Assembly: GCF_001544455.2 (NCBI RefSeq)
Contig: NZ_FCOC02000005.1
Location: 1 to 64,000, forward strand
DNA length: 64,000 nucleotides
Direction: 5' to 3'
DNA from: Caballeronia sordidicola
GTDB lineage: Bacteria; Pseudomonadota; Gammaproteobacteria; Burkholderiales; Burkholderiaceae
Below the pieces are notes generated by a model. That model had not been told where the DNA came from and searched no databases. It worked only from the letters and a program-made list of their open reading frames with translations. The position numbers and the translations under genes are program-made. Of this stretch, positions 1 through 9,241 are shown one piece after another. How positions within the stretch are numbered: the first letter of the stretch is position 1; every line of letters begins with the position of its first letter.

Positions 1-206
1 GCGAAGCGTGTGGGTAGGCGTGAACGGAGCGGGAGGGGTTCAACTGTGTGGGGTTATGCGTTGGGCGTTCTTTTGAATTCCCAAGCAGATGTGCGTGCAC
101 GCTTGGTCTCCTTAAGAATTAGCGGTTGGAAGGCGTTTTCTTTGCTTCGTTTCTTTTTCGCCGTTGGAAAAAGAAACGAAGTCCCGCCACGGATAGTGGC
201 TAACAG
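1..206 (+). repeat. Dispersed hairpin repeat, copy A
   Basis: This non-coding segment closely resembles two other stretches in the window (18881-19125 reversed, 19256-19500 direct). It begins GCGAAGCGTGTGG at the very edge of the window, so it may start earlier. Its core is a 15-bp stem at 145-159 / 167-181 with a 7-base loop, flanked by a conserved block reading TTAAGAATTAGCGGTTGGAA. The copy sits just downstream of the last leftward glycosyltransferase gene and may act as that operon's transcription end. Open frames across it look accidental: they do not resemble a protein family and differ between copies. Confidence 0.8.
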
Positions 207-280
207 TGTTAAAGAGGAACACCGAACAGGGACCGCGCGCAGGCGCAAAACGCAGCAACCCAGCATTGACCAATGCCGCA

Positions 281-1390
281 CTAATCCCCCACCCAAGCGC
301 CAGCAACCCTCCCCGTCCGCAATCCCTGCACCTTGCGCCCATCAATCGCGCGCTGATATACCCCAAGATGGTCCGCACAAACGCGCTGCACTGAAAACCG
401 CTCAACCCCACGGCGTGCGCGCTCCGCATACTGCGCCCGTACGGGCGAATCCATCAAAAGCCACCCAATCTTCGCCGCCAACTGCTGCGGTTGCCCCGGC
501 GCCACAAGCACGCCCGCTCCCCCATCGAGCATCTCCGGCACACCACCCACTTTCGTAGCCACAATCGCACACCCCGCTTCGCGCGCTTCGCTCAAGACCA
601 ATGGCCCAGGCGCCTCGTGCGGCGCAAACACAAAGACATCAGCAGCCGCAAGATAAGCACGCGGATCCGCAACAAACCCCACAAACGTCACATAGTTCGC
701 AATCCCAAGTTGTTCAGCGAGCATTTCCATCAACCCGCGATCGAGCCCATCACCCACGAGATAAAGCCGTGCATCGTGCGTATGACGAACCAGCGCAAAC
801 GCATGCAGGATATCCGCAATACCATTACGCTCGAACATCGACGAGACGCTCACCAGCACAGGACGCCCCAAATGCAGCGGCCGTGGCAGCGGACGTCCGG
901 CGAAGCGAGGAGATCCGACCGCGCCGCTCGGCACCACACTCAGGATGTCAGCCATCAAGCCACGCTCCTGCAAGGCATTCCCCATCGCGTGACTCACCAC
1001 GATCACACGGTCACCAAAGCGCATCAGCGAAGCACTCTTCTGGATATCGTGATGAATTGTCGTCACCAGCGCGAAACGCCGGCGCATGCTGCCAAAGCGC
1101 GAAATCAACGCACCAGTCATCATGTGCGCATGCACCACGTCGGGATTGAAGCGCTCGATCAGCCGGCCGAAACCCGCGATCATGGCAGGCACGCGCCACG
1201 GCTGGCGCGACTGCTGCAACAGTACGTGCGTCACGCCGTGACGACGCAGCAACGGCTCATAGCCACCGCCCGAGGACGCAATCGCGACGTCGTGTCCGTT
1301 GCGCGCCTGCGTGCAGGCAAGATCGATCATTGCGTTGACAGTGCCATTGCCGTTGCACTGCGCATGAGTAGCCAGGTGAACTATTTTCAT
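281..1390 (-). CDS. Glycosyltransferase family 4 (GT-B fold)
   Basis: A 369-residue cytoplasmic or membrane-associated glycosyltransferase that would add one sugar to the lipid-linked repeat unit of the exopolysaccharide. The N-terminal Rossmann half opens MKIVHLATHAQ with a glycine-rich NGNGTVNAM loop. The C-terminal half carries the GT4 EX7E-type region (PHEAPGPLVLSEAREAG) followed by a GGVPEM segment typical of nucleotide-sugar binding. It is the last gene of a leftward series of five and is followed by a hairpin repeat. Donor and acceptor cannot be read from sequence. Confidence 0.85.
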   Translation of the reverse strand: MKIVHLATHAQCNGNGTVNAMIDLACTQARNGHDVAIASSGGGYEPLLRRHGVTHVLLQQSRQPWRVPAMIAGFGRLIERFNPDVVHAHMMTGALISRFGSMRRRFALVTTIHHDIQKSASLMRFGDRVIVVSHAMGNALQERGLMADILSVVPSGAVGSPRFAGRPLPRPLHLGRPVLVSVSSMFERNGIADILHAFALVRHTHDARLYLVGDGLDRGLMEMLAEQLGIANYVTFVGFVADPRAYLAAADVFVFAPHEAPGPLVLSEAREAGCAIVATKVGGVPEMLDGGAGVLVAPGQPQQLAAKIGWLLMDSPVRAQYAERARRGVERFSVQRVCADHLGVYQRAIDGRKVQGLRTGRVAGAWVGD

Positions 1391-1484
1391 GACAGGTTCG
1401 CTTCGAGGTTGGACGGCGCACGCGCGCCGGGCCCTTCTTTCTTATTGCTGACTCTATGCTGCGCACGCGTTGAAAAGCATCACG

Positions 1485-2726
1485 TCAATACGAGTCGATC
1501 GCTTCCCGATACACCGCCGCCGTCTGCGCCGCAATGACGGGCAGATCGAAGTGAGCGCGCGCATAAGCGCGGCACTCGGCCTGCGCCGGCAGCGGCCGGC
1601 GACCGAGCAACGCGCCGCTCAACCCCGCACCCAGCGCCTGGAAACCACCGGCTTCGAGCACGAGTTCGGAACTCAGCGGCGCGACCGCTTCTGGCAACCC
1701 GCCGACCGGCGTCACGATCACGGGCGTTCCGCTTGCAAGCGACTCGATGGTCGTCAGCCCAAAGCCTTCCAGCGCGACCGTCGGCACGACCGACACGTTC
1801 GCGGCGCGATACCACAGCGGCAACGCTTCATCGGCGACAAAACCCGCAAGCCGCACATGTTGCGAGAGCCCACGGTATTCAATTCGCGCCTGCAACGCAG
1901 CCATCAACGGCCCTTTCCCCGCAATGGTCAGCAGCACGTCGGGCACCGCCTGACGCACGATGAACATGGCATCGACAAGATCTTCCAGCCCCATGCGCGA
2001 AACCAGCCGGCGCACGCAAAAGAGAATGGGACGGTCCTGCGGCAGTCCAAGCGCGGTGCGTGCGGCATGTTGATCCACGTCGGTACTGAAGTGATTCACG
2101 TCCACGCAACCGGGCACGATGCGAATCGAGTCCGCCTTCACGCCGTACTGCTTATGCAAGACGTTGCCAAACGCCTGCGACAACACAATATGCCGGTCGC
2201 CGCGTTGGTACACATGCCGCTCCAGCGCGCGCCGCGCGCCTGCGCTTGCCTGTCCACGCGCGCCGTGAGCCGATTCATCGCCCCACGGCCCGTGAAAATG
2301 AATCACCTTCGGTACGCGCGAAAACTTGCCGAGCACGGGCGCCGCATACAACGCGAAATGCGCCGCCACGACGTCCGGCATGCGGGCATTGCGCAGTTCG
2401 ACGGCTGACCGGCGCACGGCGAGCAGACGCTTCATCAGCGGCGCGTCTGCCTGCGCGAACGGTGTTACCACGCCATTCGTGGTGGTGCGCACATTCTCCG
2501 TGCCCGCAACCAACCCGCGAACCGCCACGCCTTGCGCCGGCAACGACTGGATCAGCGTGCTCACCATGCGGTCGAGGCCGCCAGGACGTTCGTCGAACCA
2601 GTTCATGCCGATCTGCAGCGAGTCGATGTTCCGCTCGCCCGGTTTGTCTTTCGAGGCTGTATTCATAGGTGCTTTAACCCTCGGAGGCGCCCCATGGATA
2701 ATCTTGGATTCGAATACCGTGCTCAT
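1485..2726 (-). CDS. Glycosyltransferase family 4
   Basis: A 413-residue GT-B glycosyltransferase. The donor-site region EGFGLTTIESLASGTPVIV with a following GGLPEAV is diagnostic of family GT4. The start at 2726 is chosen because its ATG overlaps the TGA of the upstream gene in a 4-base ATGA junction, implying translational coupling; a second in-frame ATG about 20 codons on is possible. It belongs to the leftward exopolysaccharide operon. The sugar specificity is unknown. Confidence 0.85.
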   Translation of the reverse strand: MSTVFESKIIHGAPPRVKAPMNTASKDKPGERNIDSLQIGMNWFDERPGGLDRMVSTLIQSLPAQGVAVRGLVAGTENVRTTTNGVVTPFAQADAPLMKRLLAVRRSAVELRNARMPDVVAAHFALYAAPVLGKFSRVPKVIHFHGPWGDESAHGARGQASAGARRALERHVYQRGDRHIVLSQAFGNVLHKQYGVKADSIRIVPGCVDVNHFSTDVDQHAARTALGLPQDRPILFCVRRLVSRMGLEDLVDAMFIVRQAVPDVLLTIAGKGPLMAALQARIEYRGLSQHVRLAGFVADEALPLWYRAANVSVVPTVALEGFGLTTIESLASGTPVIVTPVGGLPEAVAPLSSELVLEAGGFQALGAGLSGALLGRRPLPAQAECRAYARAHFDLPVIAAQTAAVYREAIDSY

Positions 2727-3925
2727 GTCTTCACCGATGCAGTTTCGCGGTGCGCCCGCGATTGATGTTTAGCGATCCTTTCAATCTTTCGGCTGGCCGC
2801 AATCTCTTCGAACAGCGCGAGATAACGGGCGGCCATGGTCTGCCACGACAAGGTCGCGGCCAGCGCCTGCGCCGCATGTCCCATGTCGCGCGTGCGCAAT
2901 GGATCGTCGGCCAGTCGCGAGATGGCGTCGGCAAGCGGTTTTTCGTCGTCGGGATCGTCCAGTACCATGCCGCACGCGGGCGTGATGACTTCCGCGCCGC
3001 CCGACGTGTGCACGGTAATCACTGGCAATCCCGACGCGAGCGCTTCCAGCATCACGAGGCTCATTGCTTCGTAGCGCGAAGGAAACACGAAGGCATCGGC
3101 ACAACGCATCAGCGCGGGCATCTCGCGGATCATGCCCACGAAATGCACGCGGTCCGCGATTCCAAGCGATGCGGCCAGCGCTGGATAAGGACTGTTCGCG
3201 GTATTTGCGGCAACCGTGAGATGCACGTTCGGCGAACATGTCACCAGTGCGCGAAGCACGGTATCGAGGTTCTTGCGTGCGGTGCGGATATCGCCGGCAA
3301 AGAGCAGCATGAACGGCGCTTCGGGAAGATTGAAACGCGCGCGCTGGGATGTTTGCGCAGGGTTCGGTGAAAATTCAACGTTGTCGACGCCGTTATGAAT
3401 CACGCGTATCTTGTCGCGCGACATGCCGAGCGCGACCAGCTCGGCGGCCACTTTTTCGGACACGGGCACAAGCATGCCGGCACGCTTGAATGCCCAGCGT
3501 TCGCACCACGCGTTGAGGCGCGTGAACAGCACCTGATACGCGGCATACGGGCCGCCGCTCAGGCGAAACGGGTAATAACCGCTCTTGTACCAGCCGGTAT
3601 GAACGAAGTGAATCGCGCTCACGTCCGCGCGCGTCCATGCAATGAAACCGTTGACCTGCACCACGTCGAACTCGGCGCGATGAGCGCGGATCCAGGCCGC
3701 CGCGCGCAACGCGAAAGCCTGGTATTTCAGCAAGCGTGTAGGCACGCGGCTCGGCGCAAGCTGCACGATCGTAACGCGCGGATGACGCGACAAGGTTTCA
3801 TCGACTGTCGTGCAGAGCAGCGTGACCGAGTGGCCCGCAGCGAGCGCAGCCCGGACAACTTCGTAGTTGACCCGTCCTTGCCCGTCGTTCTTGCCGATGG
3901 TATGAGTGACGATAAGCAGGTTCAT
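2723..3925 (-). CDS. Glycosyltransferase family 4
   Basis: A 400-residue GT-B enzyme starting MNLLIVTHTIGKNDGQG. The reading frame stays open well upstream into the polymerase gene, but the ATG at 3925 is preceded by GAGG at good spacing and begins exactly at the Rossmann strand, so it is preferred. The C-terminal half has the GT4 signature PSRYEAMSLVMLEALASG and a HTSGGAEV segment. The stop overlaps the next gene by four bases. It likely adds one sugar of the repeat unit; donor unknown. Confidence 0.86.
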   Translation of the reverse strand: MNLLIVTHTIGKNDGQGRVNYEVVRAALAAGHSVTLLCTTVDETLSRHPRVTIVQLAPSRVPTRLLKYQAFALRAAAWIRAHRAEFDVVQVNGFIAWTRADVSAIHFVHTGWYKSGYYPFRLSGGPYAAYQVLFTRLNAWCERWAFKRAGMLVPVSEKVAAELVALGMSRDKIRVIHNGVDNVEFSPNPAQTSQRARFNLPEAPFMLLFAGDIRTARKNLDTVLRALVTCSPNVHLTVAANTANSPYPALAASLGIADRVHFVGMIREMPALMRCADAFVFPSRYEAMSLVMLEALASGLPVITVHTSGGAEVITPACGMVLDDPDDEKPLADAISRLADDPLRTRDMGHAAQALAATLSWQTMAARYLALFEEIAASRKIERIAKHQSRAHRETASVKT

Positions 3926-3984
3926 GCGATCCTCGTTGAATACTGAATGATCGGCCGTGCAATCGGCCTGTTCTATGATTGCGT

Positions 3985-5661
3985 TCATGGGACCAGCGGC
4001 GAAGGCCGCGCAATGCTGAGTTGTGCGGCGGTTCCGGCCGGTGCAGGCGCGTGCCCTTCGGCGGCGGTCATGTCTTTTTGCGCCTTGAGCTTCATCTCCG
4101 AGCGCGATTGCATTTCGAGCGCATAGCGCCTTCCGGCAACCGGCAGGATCACGCCGATGAAAAAGAACACACCGCCCGCGCCGACCAGCGTATTGACGAA
4201 TACCATCATGGCGAGGACGGCGAATGCGGCTGCCGTACCAGCCACGGCAAAGCGATCGTTCTTGCGGGCGAAGCTCGTGACAAACGCACGCAGCACGAGC
4301 GTCAGCACGCCTGCCGTGTACAGCACCAGCCCTGGCCACCCGAGCACGTAAGGCACCTCCATCAGGCCGCTGTCGAAGTCGACGTTATTCGACGAACCGT
4401 CGTCCGAGAGCTTCGAGCCAATGCCCGTCATGCCAAGTCCTCGGCCCGCTATGTTCGTGGTCATCTCCGAGAGAAAGTGCCTGTAGATCTCGGTACGCAC
4501 CTGATAGCTGTAGTCGTTGTCCAGTTGCGTGACGGTCGAGAACCGCGCCGTGGCTTTTTCCGATATCTCGTCCACCATCAGCGCCGGGGAACACAGCAGC
4601 ACGATTACCGCAATACCGGCTGCGAGCCGCAGACGGCTGCGGGTGTCGAGCATGATGAACAAGTAAAGCAATCCGATCGCAAGACCGCCAGCCACGCTGC
4701 GCGACATCGTGCCGATCAATGCCGGCACCGCGAGACCGCCTGCAAGCAGCGCCATCTTGTTGCGCGCGGCAAGCGTCATCAACAGGCAGACCATCATTGC
4801 AAGCGCGAACGGACCCGACGAGTTCATCGTGCTGGACACGCGCATGGAGAACGGCGCGGCGACGCCTTCGGACGTCATGCCGCAATGCGCCAGCCAGAAC
4901 GCATCCCACGCCGGGGGATTCACATACTGAATCACGCCATATAAAGCGATCAGGAAACCGCCGAAGACAAAGGTCTTGAGCAGGACCCGGTGATATTCGG
5001 GGTAGTGCCGCCACGTAACGAGCACATGAAATCCGATCAGCACCGGGAACAGCCATGAGATCAGCACGTAGGAGGCGGCTGCAATGCCGGCTCCCACCAT
5101 GCCGATGAAATAGCCATAGAGCATGGAGAGCACGATCAGCGTGAGCGGGATGGCGCGCCGCTGCATCAGCACGCGAAAATGAGTCAGCAGGTTCACGCCG
5201 CAAAATGCCGCGGCCATCACGGGCGCCAGCATGATGAGGCTGCGATCGCTGAACGCCCCATTGAAGTAGTCGGCCAGGCGCCGCACCTCAGGCGTCAGGA
5301 AAAACAGCCACAACACGAACGACAGGTAATGCGCGGGCGAACGCCTGAAAAGCAGCGCAGTCACCACGAGCGCGCCTGCGGGATAGATGAATTCGAGCAA
5401 GCGGCCTTGATGCAGGCCGAGCAGCAACGCTGTCAGCGCAGCAAATCCGAGCGGCGCAATCATCAGCCGGCGGCGGCGGCCAAGTTCGGCGCGCACGCGC
5501 GCCTTGGCTGTCTTCGCGGCGTTCCCGGCGTGCGCACCCGGATCAGACGCGCGAGCACCTTCGGACATCTTCTCGCGCTGCGCCATCCAGGGCGTTTTCC
5601 AGGTCTTGACGCGCCCATCCTGCGACCCGTCTCGAACATTCTTGATCGAAACACTCGACAT
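3985..5661 (-). CDS. Polysaccharide polymerase / O-antigen-ligase-like membrane protein (Wzy type)
   Basis: A 558-residue inner-membrane protein with a charged, Ala/Arg-rich cytoplasmic N-terminus of about 65 residues and then roughly ten to twelve hydrophobic segments. A longer polar loop around residues 390-430 (ending ISEKATARFSTVTQLDN and a RTEIYRHFLSEM segment) resembles the periplasmic loop of O-antigen ligase/Wzy proteins. It sits among glycosyltransferase genes, which fits polymerisation of lipid-linked repeat units at the periplasmic face. The start at 5661 has an AGGA ribosome-binding match. Ligase rather than polymerase activity cannot be excluded, but the Wza/Wzc pair in this locus favours polymerase. 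Confidence 0.78.
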   Translation of the reverse strand: MSSVSIKNVRDGSQDGRVKTWKTPWMAQREKMSEGARASDPGAHAGNAAKTAKARVRAELGRRRRLMIAPLGFAALTALLLGLHQGRLLEFIYPAGALVVTALLFRRSPAHYLSFVLWLFFLTPEVRRLADYFNGAFSDRSLIMLAPVMAAAFCGVNLLTHFRVLMQRRAIPLTLIVLSMLYGYFIGMVGAGIAAASYVLISWLFPVLIGFHVLVTWRHYPEYHRVLLKTFVFGGFLIALYGVIQYVNPPAWDAFWLAHCGMTSEGVAAPFSMRVSSTMNSSGPFALAMMVCLLMTLAARNKMALLAGGLAVPALIGTMSRSVAGGLAIGLLYLFIMLDTRSRLRLAAGIAVIVLLCSPALMVDEISEKATARFSTVTQLDNDYSYQVRTEIYRHFLSEMTTNIAGRGLGMTGIGSKLSDDGSSNNVDFDSGLMEVPYVLGWPGLVLYTAGVLTLVLRAFVTSFARKNDRFAVAGTAAAFAVLAMMVFVNTLVGAGGVFFFIGVILPVAGRRYALEMQSRSEMKLKAQKDMTAAEGHAPAPAGTAAQLSIARPSPLVP

Positions 5662-5793
5662 CGTGCAATCCTGAAAAGTAGAGGTCGGCTCGGTGAAGCA
5701 TGCATTGCACGCTCACTTCGCGTCCTCTGTGTCATTTGGAAACGTCCAAGCCGACGTTGGGCACCTGCTTGTTCAACACATGCGACTACTATT

Positions 5794-6327
5794 TCAAATC
5801 TCTTCGACGGTATCGATGCAACCCGCATCCATCCTGTACGTTCTTTCCAGGTACGCACCCAGGCACATGCTCAGGCGGCTCTTGCGCACCATGCCGATCG
5901 TGTGAACCCCGCGCTCGTCGAACGGCCCTTCGTTCTTGCGAAAACCGAATGCCTCATAAAACCCGCGCAGATCCAGCGGCGCCAGCAACCGGACGCTACG
6001 TCCGGGCCAGCGTTCACCGGCCGCCGCGATCACACGCTCGATCAGCGCGTGCGCCGTGCCGTCGCAACGCCGCAGCGGGCTCGTCAAGATCTTGTCCACC
6101 ACGACCTCCGCCGCCGCGCCGCCGGCATGCAAGCGCGCATAAGCGATGACGGGCATCGAACGGGAAATGTCTTCCACGGCGAATACATGGACCGACGTTT
6201 CATCACGGCCATCGGGGTCCAGATGCACGCGGGACTGTTCGACGACGAACACAGCGCTTCTCGCCCGGAGGATCAAATACAGCTCCCGCGCGGTGATCTG
6301 CTCGAAGTCGAGGGCTTTCCAGTTCAT
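5794..6327 (-). CDS. GNAT acetyltransferase, ElaA-like
   Basis: The frame is open to about 6555, but the segment upstream of MNWKALDFEQ is not protein-like, and the ATG at 6327 gives a 177-residue protein aligning end to end with the ElaA subfamily of GNAT N-acyltransferases. Family-like blocks are LRARSAVFVVEQ near the N-terminus, VIAYARLH, and a C-terminal FYEAFGFRKN...GVHTIGM. It is first in the leftward polysaccharide operon and divergent from the carrier-protein genes. It could acylate a sugar or an amino group of the repeat unit; this is inferred from position only. Confidence 0.75.
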   Translation of the reverse strand: MNWKALDFEQITARELYLILRARSAVFVVEQSRVHLDPDGRDETSVHVFAVEDISRSMPVIAYARLHAGGAAAEVVVDKILTSPLRRCDGTAHALIERVIAAAGERWPGRSVRLLAPLDLRGFYEAFGFRKNEGPFDERGVHTIGMVRKSRLSMCLGAYLERTYRMDAGCIDTVEEI

Positions 6328-6677
6328 GTCCGGGTTCCGGTCGCAGTAGCGCCGGCAGCACCGGCTTGTTCCATGTTCATACGATACGTCGCCAACCGCG
6401 CACCTTCCGTGCGGCATCGCACCGACGCCACCCCTTGCCAATTCGTTAAATACGGTCACCGGAAGCAATCCGGCAACGAGGAACGGCAGCGAGAAAAAGC
6501 CAGGCATCCCACCCACATGGAATGACCACCGGGCTTCACAACAAGCGAGCCTCACGGCGAGCCGTTACGGATTGCAAGACCAACCCGGTCCGGGCACGCG
6601 ACCAAGCCAACTACGAAATGGCCGCGGCCGGTTTCAGGTGACACACCTTTAGTGACGCTTCTTTGGGGGGCTATTAG
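6328..6677. promoter_or_regulatory. Divergent intergenic region between the two EPS transcription units
   Basis: This 350-base gap separates the leftward acetyltransferase/polymerase/GT operon from the rightward carrier-protein operon and must hold promoters for both. I see no close match to a sigma-70 consensus. A run of six G about eight bases before the carrier-protein ATG (near 6665-6670) is a plausible ribosome-binding site. No further gene is supported. Confidence 0.45.
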
Positions 6678-6929
6678 ATGAAATCCGCATTGCGCCGCAT
6701 CCTTACCGAATCCGCCCGGCTCGACGTTCCGGCCGAATCACTCGCTGACGACGCCGACCTCTACGCCGCGGGGCTGTCGTCTCTCGCGACCGTTCATCTG
6801 ATGCTCGCCGTGGAAGACGAGTTCAACATCGAGATCCCCGATCGCATGCTGACGCGGCGGCTCTTTTCATCGATCAATTCGCTCGCGGCTGCGGTAACCG
6901 AATTGCAACAGGCACAGGCGGCCGCATGA
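6678..6929 (+). CDS. Stand-alone acyl/aminoacyl carrier protein
   Basis: An 83-residue acidic carrier protein with the four-helix ACP pattern. The 4'-phosphopantetheine attachment site is the second Ser of GLSSL (Ser35); the usual Asp of DSL is replaced by Ser. Helix 2/3 residues VEDEFNIEIPDRML are typical of ACPs. It is the first gene of a rightward operon and its stop overlaps the next start by four bases. An amino acid:[carrier protein] ligase two genes downstream makes it the probable acceptor of an activated amino acid rather than a fatty-acid ACP. It needs a phosphopantetheinyl transferase; the only candidate here, near 60 kb, looks inactive. Confidence 0.88.
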   Translation: MKSALRRILTESARLDVPAESLADDADLYAAGLSSLATVHLMLAVEDEFNIEIPDRMLTRRLFSSINSLAAAVTELQQAQAAA

Positions 6930-8203
6930 ACGCCCCCGTGCGGATCGCTGTTTTATCAGCGAATGCCGAGCAAATCGCAGCGCACGCAGCGCCGGCCGCA
7001 GCGGAAGTTCCCGAGGCATCGGCTGAACCCTTCTGGCTCGCCGCCACACGCCGAGTCGCGCAAGTCGCGGCGCAACACGCTGGCGCAGTCGATCGCGACG
7101 CACGGTTTCCGGTCGAAGCAATCGATGCCATGCGCCGCGAGCGGCTCTTGTCCGCCATGGTCCCGGCCTCGCTCGGCGGCGCCGGCCTGACGCTCTCCGA
7201 GATTGCGCAGATTTGCGAAACGCTGGCGCACGCGTGTTCATCGGCGGCGATGGTCTATGCCATGCATCAAAGCCAGGTAGCGTGCATTGTCGATCAGGGC
7301 AACGACGTTCCGTGGGTCCGCCAGACGATCGCGCGCATGATCGACGAGCAATGGCTGCTTGCATCGGCGACTTCGGAAGAGACCATTGGCGGCAACATGC
7401 GCAACAGCGCGTGCGCGGTCGAACTGGTCGATGGCGCATTCAGCATTGAAAAGCTCGCGCCGACCATTTCCTATGGCGCGCACGCCGACTGCATCCTGGT
7501 CACCGCACGCCGCTGCGCCGACGCGAGTCCGTCCGATCAGGTGCTGATCGTGGCACCGCGCGAGAAACTCGTGCTGGAAAAACGCGGTGGATGGGACGCA
7601 CTCGGCATGCGCGGGACCTGCAGCGAAAGCTTCCGGCTGAATGCGACGGGCCACGCAGAACAGATCCTGGCCATCCCGTTCGCGCAGATCGCCGACCAGA
7701 TCATGTTACCGGTCTCGCATACGTTGTGGGCCGCGGTATGGGTGGGCATCACCTCCGACGCCGTGAACCGTGCGCATCAGTTTTTCCGCGCTCAGGCACG
7801 CGGCAAACCGGGCGTGTTGCCTCCGTCGGCCGGGCGGCTCGCCAACGCGGTCGCAGAGTTGCGCATGATGCAGGCACGCCTTAAAGATGCACTCGATGCC
7901 GCCAGCATTGCATCGACCGAACGCGGGGCGTGCGACTTCGATACGCCGCTTGGTGCATCGTTGAACCTTGCGTCGGACATGAATACGCTCAAGCTCAGCA
8001 TTTCGTCGCTGGCGCTGACGGTCGTGCAGGAAACGCTGATGATCTGCGGCATGGCGGGTTACAAGAACAACACTGAATATAGCGTCGGGCGTCATCTGCG
8101 CGATCTCTTTTCCGCGCCCTTGATGATCAGCAACGATCGCATCCAATTGAACACGGCAAATCTGCTGCTCGCGCAGCGCACGCCGGCCACGGGGAGAAAC
8201 TAG
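6926..8203 (+). CDS. Acyl-CoA-dehydrogenase-like flavoprotein
   Basis: A 425-residue member of the acyl-CoA dehydrogenase superfamily: an N-terminal helical part (FPVEAIDAMRRERLLSAMVP, GGAGLTLSEIAQICETLAHA), a central beta domain (LLASATSEETIGGNMRNSA, GWDALGMRGTCSESF) and a C-terminal helical bundle ending near GYKNNTEYSVGRHLRDLF. GMRGTCS matches the GMRGT/S motif of the family. It is translationally coupled to the carrier protein (ATGA overlap) and three bases from the amino acid:CP ligase. By analogy with PltE/RedW-type prolyl-carrier-protein oxidases, it probably oxidises an aminoacyl thioester held on the carrier protein, not a fatty acyl-CoA. That role is inferred. Confidence 0.85.
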   Translation: MNAPVRIAVLSANAEQIAAHAAPAAAEVPEASAEPFWLAATRRVAQVAAQHAGAVDRDARFPVEAIDAMRRERLLSAMVPASLGGAGLTLSEIAQICETLAHACSSAAMVYAMHQSQVACIVDQGNDVPWVRQTIARMIDEQWLLASATSEETIGGNMRNSACAVELVDGAFSIEKLAPTISYGAHADCILVTARRCADASPSDQVLIVAPREKLVLEKRGGWDALGMRGTCSESFRLNATGHAEQILAIPFAQIADQIMLPVSHTLWAAVWVGITSDAVNRAHQFFRAQARGKPGVLPPSAGRLANAVAELRMMQARLKDALDAASIASTERGACDFDTPLGASLNLASDMNTLKLSISSLALTVVQETLMICGMAGYKNNTEYSVGRHLRDLFSAPLMISNDRIQLNTANLLLAQRTPATGRN

Positions 8204-8206
8204 GAC

Positions 8207-9241
8207 ATGAACACGCTCACGGATATCGCGGCCGTCGAAGCCGCCGCCGCTCAAAACACCTACAACGCTTCGGATGTGACGCTGCGCGCACGCATGATCG
8301 AAGCGGGCATCCTGATTGAAACGGGCGAAGACGGCCTGTATGGCCGCAGCCATGTGTTCGAGGATGTGATCGATCGCCTGAACAACGCCATCTCGCTGCT
8401 GGGCGCGGACCAGCAAGCCGAAGTGCTGCGCTTTCCGCCCGCCATGCGCCGTCACGACTTCGAGGATAGCGAGTACCTGAAGAGCTTTCCCGATCTCGCC
8501 GGCACGATCCACTCGTTCCAGGGTAACGATCGCGGTCATCACCGGCTCCTGGCGGCGCTCGAAAAAACGGTTTCCGTCGGCGACGAAGAGCGCACCGACG
8601 AATGGATGGACCAGCAAAAGCCAACGCGCCTCGTGCTGACGCCGGCAGCCTGCTACCCGATCTATCCGGTCGTCGCGAAGCGCGGCGCATTGGCCGAAGA
8701 CGGCGCGACGGTGGATGTGTTCGCGTACTGCTTCCGTCATGAGCCGTCGATCGATCCAAGCCGCATGCAGATGTTCCGGATGCGCGAATACGTGCGTTTC
8801 GGCAGCCCCGAGCAAGTGATGGCGTTTCGCCAGAAGTGGATCGAGCGCGGTTCGCTGCTCGTGAAACTGCTGGGCCTGCCGTTCGAAATCGATCTCGCCA
8901 ACGATCCGTTCTTTGGCCGTGGCGGCAAGATTGTGGCCGATAGCCAGCGCGCGCAGGAATTGAAGTTCGAACTGCTGATCCCGGTTGCAACGCCCGATCG
9001 TCCGACCGCCTGCCTGTCGTTCAACTATCACATGGAGCACTTCGGCGAAATCTGGAAGATCGCCCAGGCAAACGGCGAGGTGGCGCATACGGCGTGCGTG
9101 GGATTTGGCATGGAACGCACCACGCTCGCCCTCTTCCGCCATCACGGCCTCGACGTCAATGCGTGGCCTGCGGAAGTGCGCGATTTCCTCTGGGGTAACA
9201 CGCAGTCGCGCATCGCGTCCGGGCTCGAGGCGCTGTCATGA
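8207..9241 (+). CDS. Amino acid--[acyl-carrier-protein] ligase (class II aaRS-like)
   Basis: A 344-residue protein matching the truncated, atypical seryl-tRNA-synthetase homologues described from Bradyrhizobium, which adenylate an amino acid (Gly or Ala in known cases) and load it on the phosphopantetheine arm of a carrier protein instead of on tRNA. Visible features are motif 2 (CFRHEPSIDPSRMQMFRMRE, about 175-194), motif 3 (GFGMERT, 299-305) and three likely zinc ligands, Cys149, Glu194 and Cys297. No tRNA-binding coiled-coil arm is present. The carrier protein is two genes upstream. The next gene starts inside its stop (ATGA). The amino acid cannot be told from sequence. Confidence 0.92.
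   Translation: MNTLTDIAAVEAAAAQNTYNASDVTLRARMIEAGILIETGEDGLYGRSHVFEDVIDRLNNAISLLGADQQAEVLRFPPAMRRHDFEDSEYLKSFPDLAGTIHSFQGNDRGHHRLLAALEKTVSVGDEERTDEWMDQQKPTRLVLTPAACYPIYPVVAKRGALAEDGATVDVFAYCFRHEPSIDPSRMQMFRMREYVRFGSPEQVMAFRQKWIERGSLLVKLLGLPFEIDLANDPFFGRGGKIVADSQRAQELKFELLIPVATPDRPTACLSFNYHMEHFGEIWKIAQANGEVAHTACVGFGMERTTLALFRHHGLDVNAWPAEVRDFLWGNTQSRIASGLEALS

Noticed and set aside
10..558. Open frames through the repeat at the left edge
   Set aside because: They run across a dispersed non-coding repeat and antisense into a glycosyltransferase gene.
7706..9145. A 479-codon open frame on the minus strand
   Set aside because: Antisense to the flavoprotein and the amino acid:CP ligase, both with recognisable motifs and overlapping starts.
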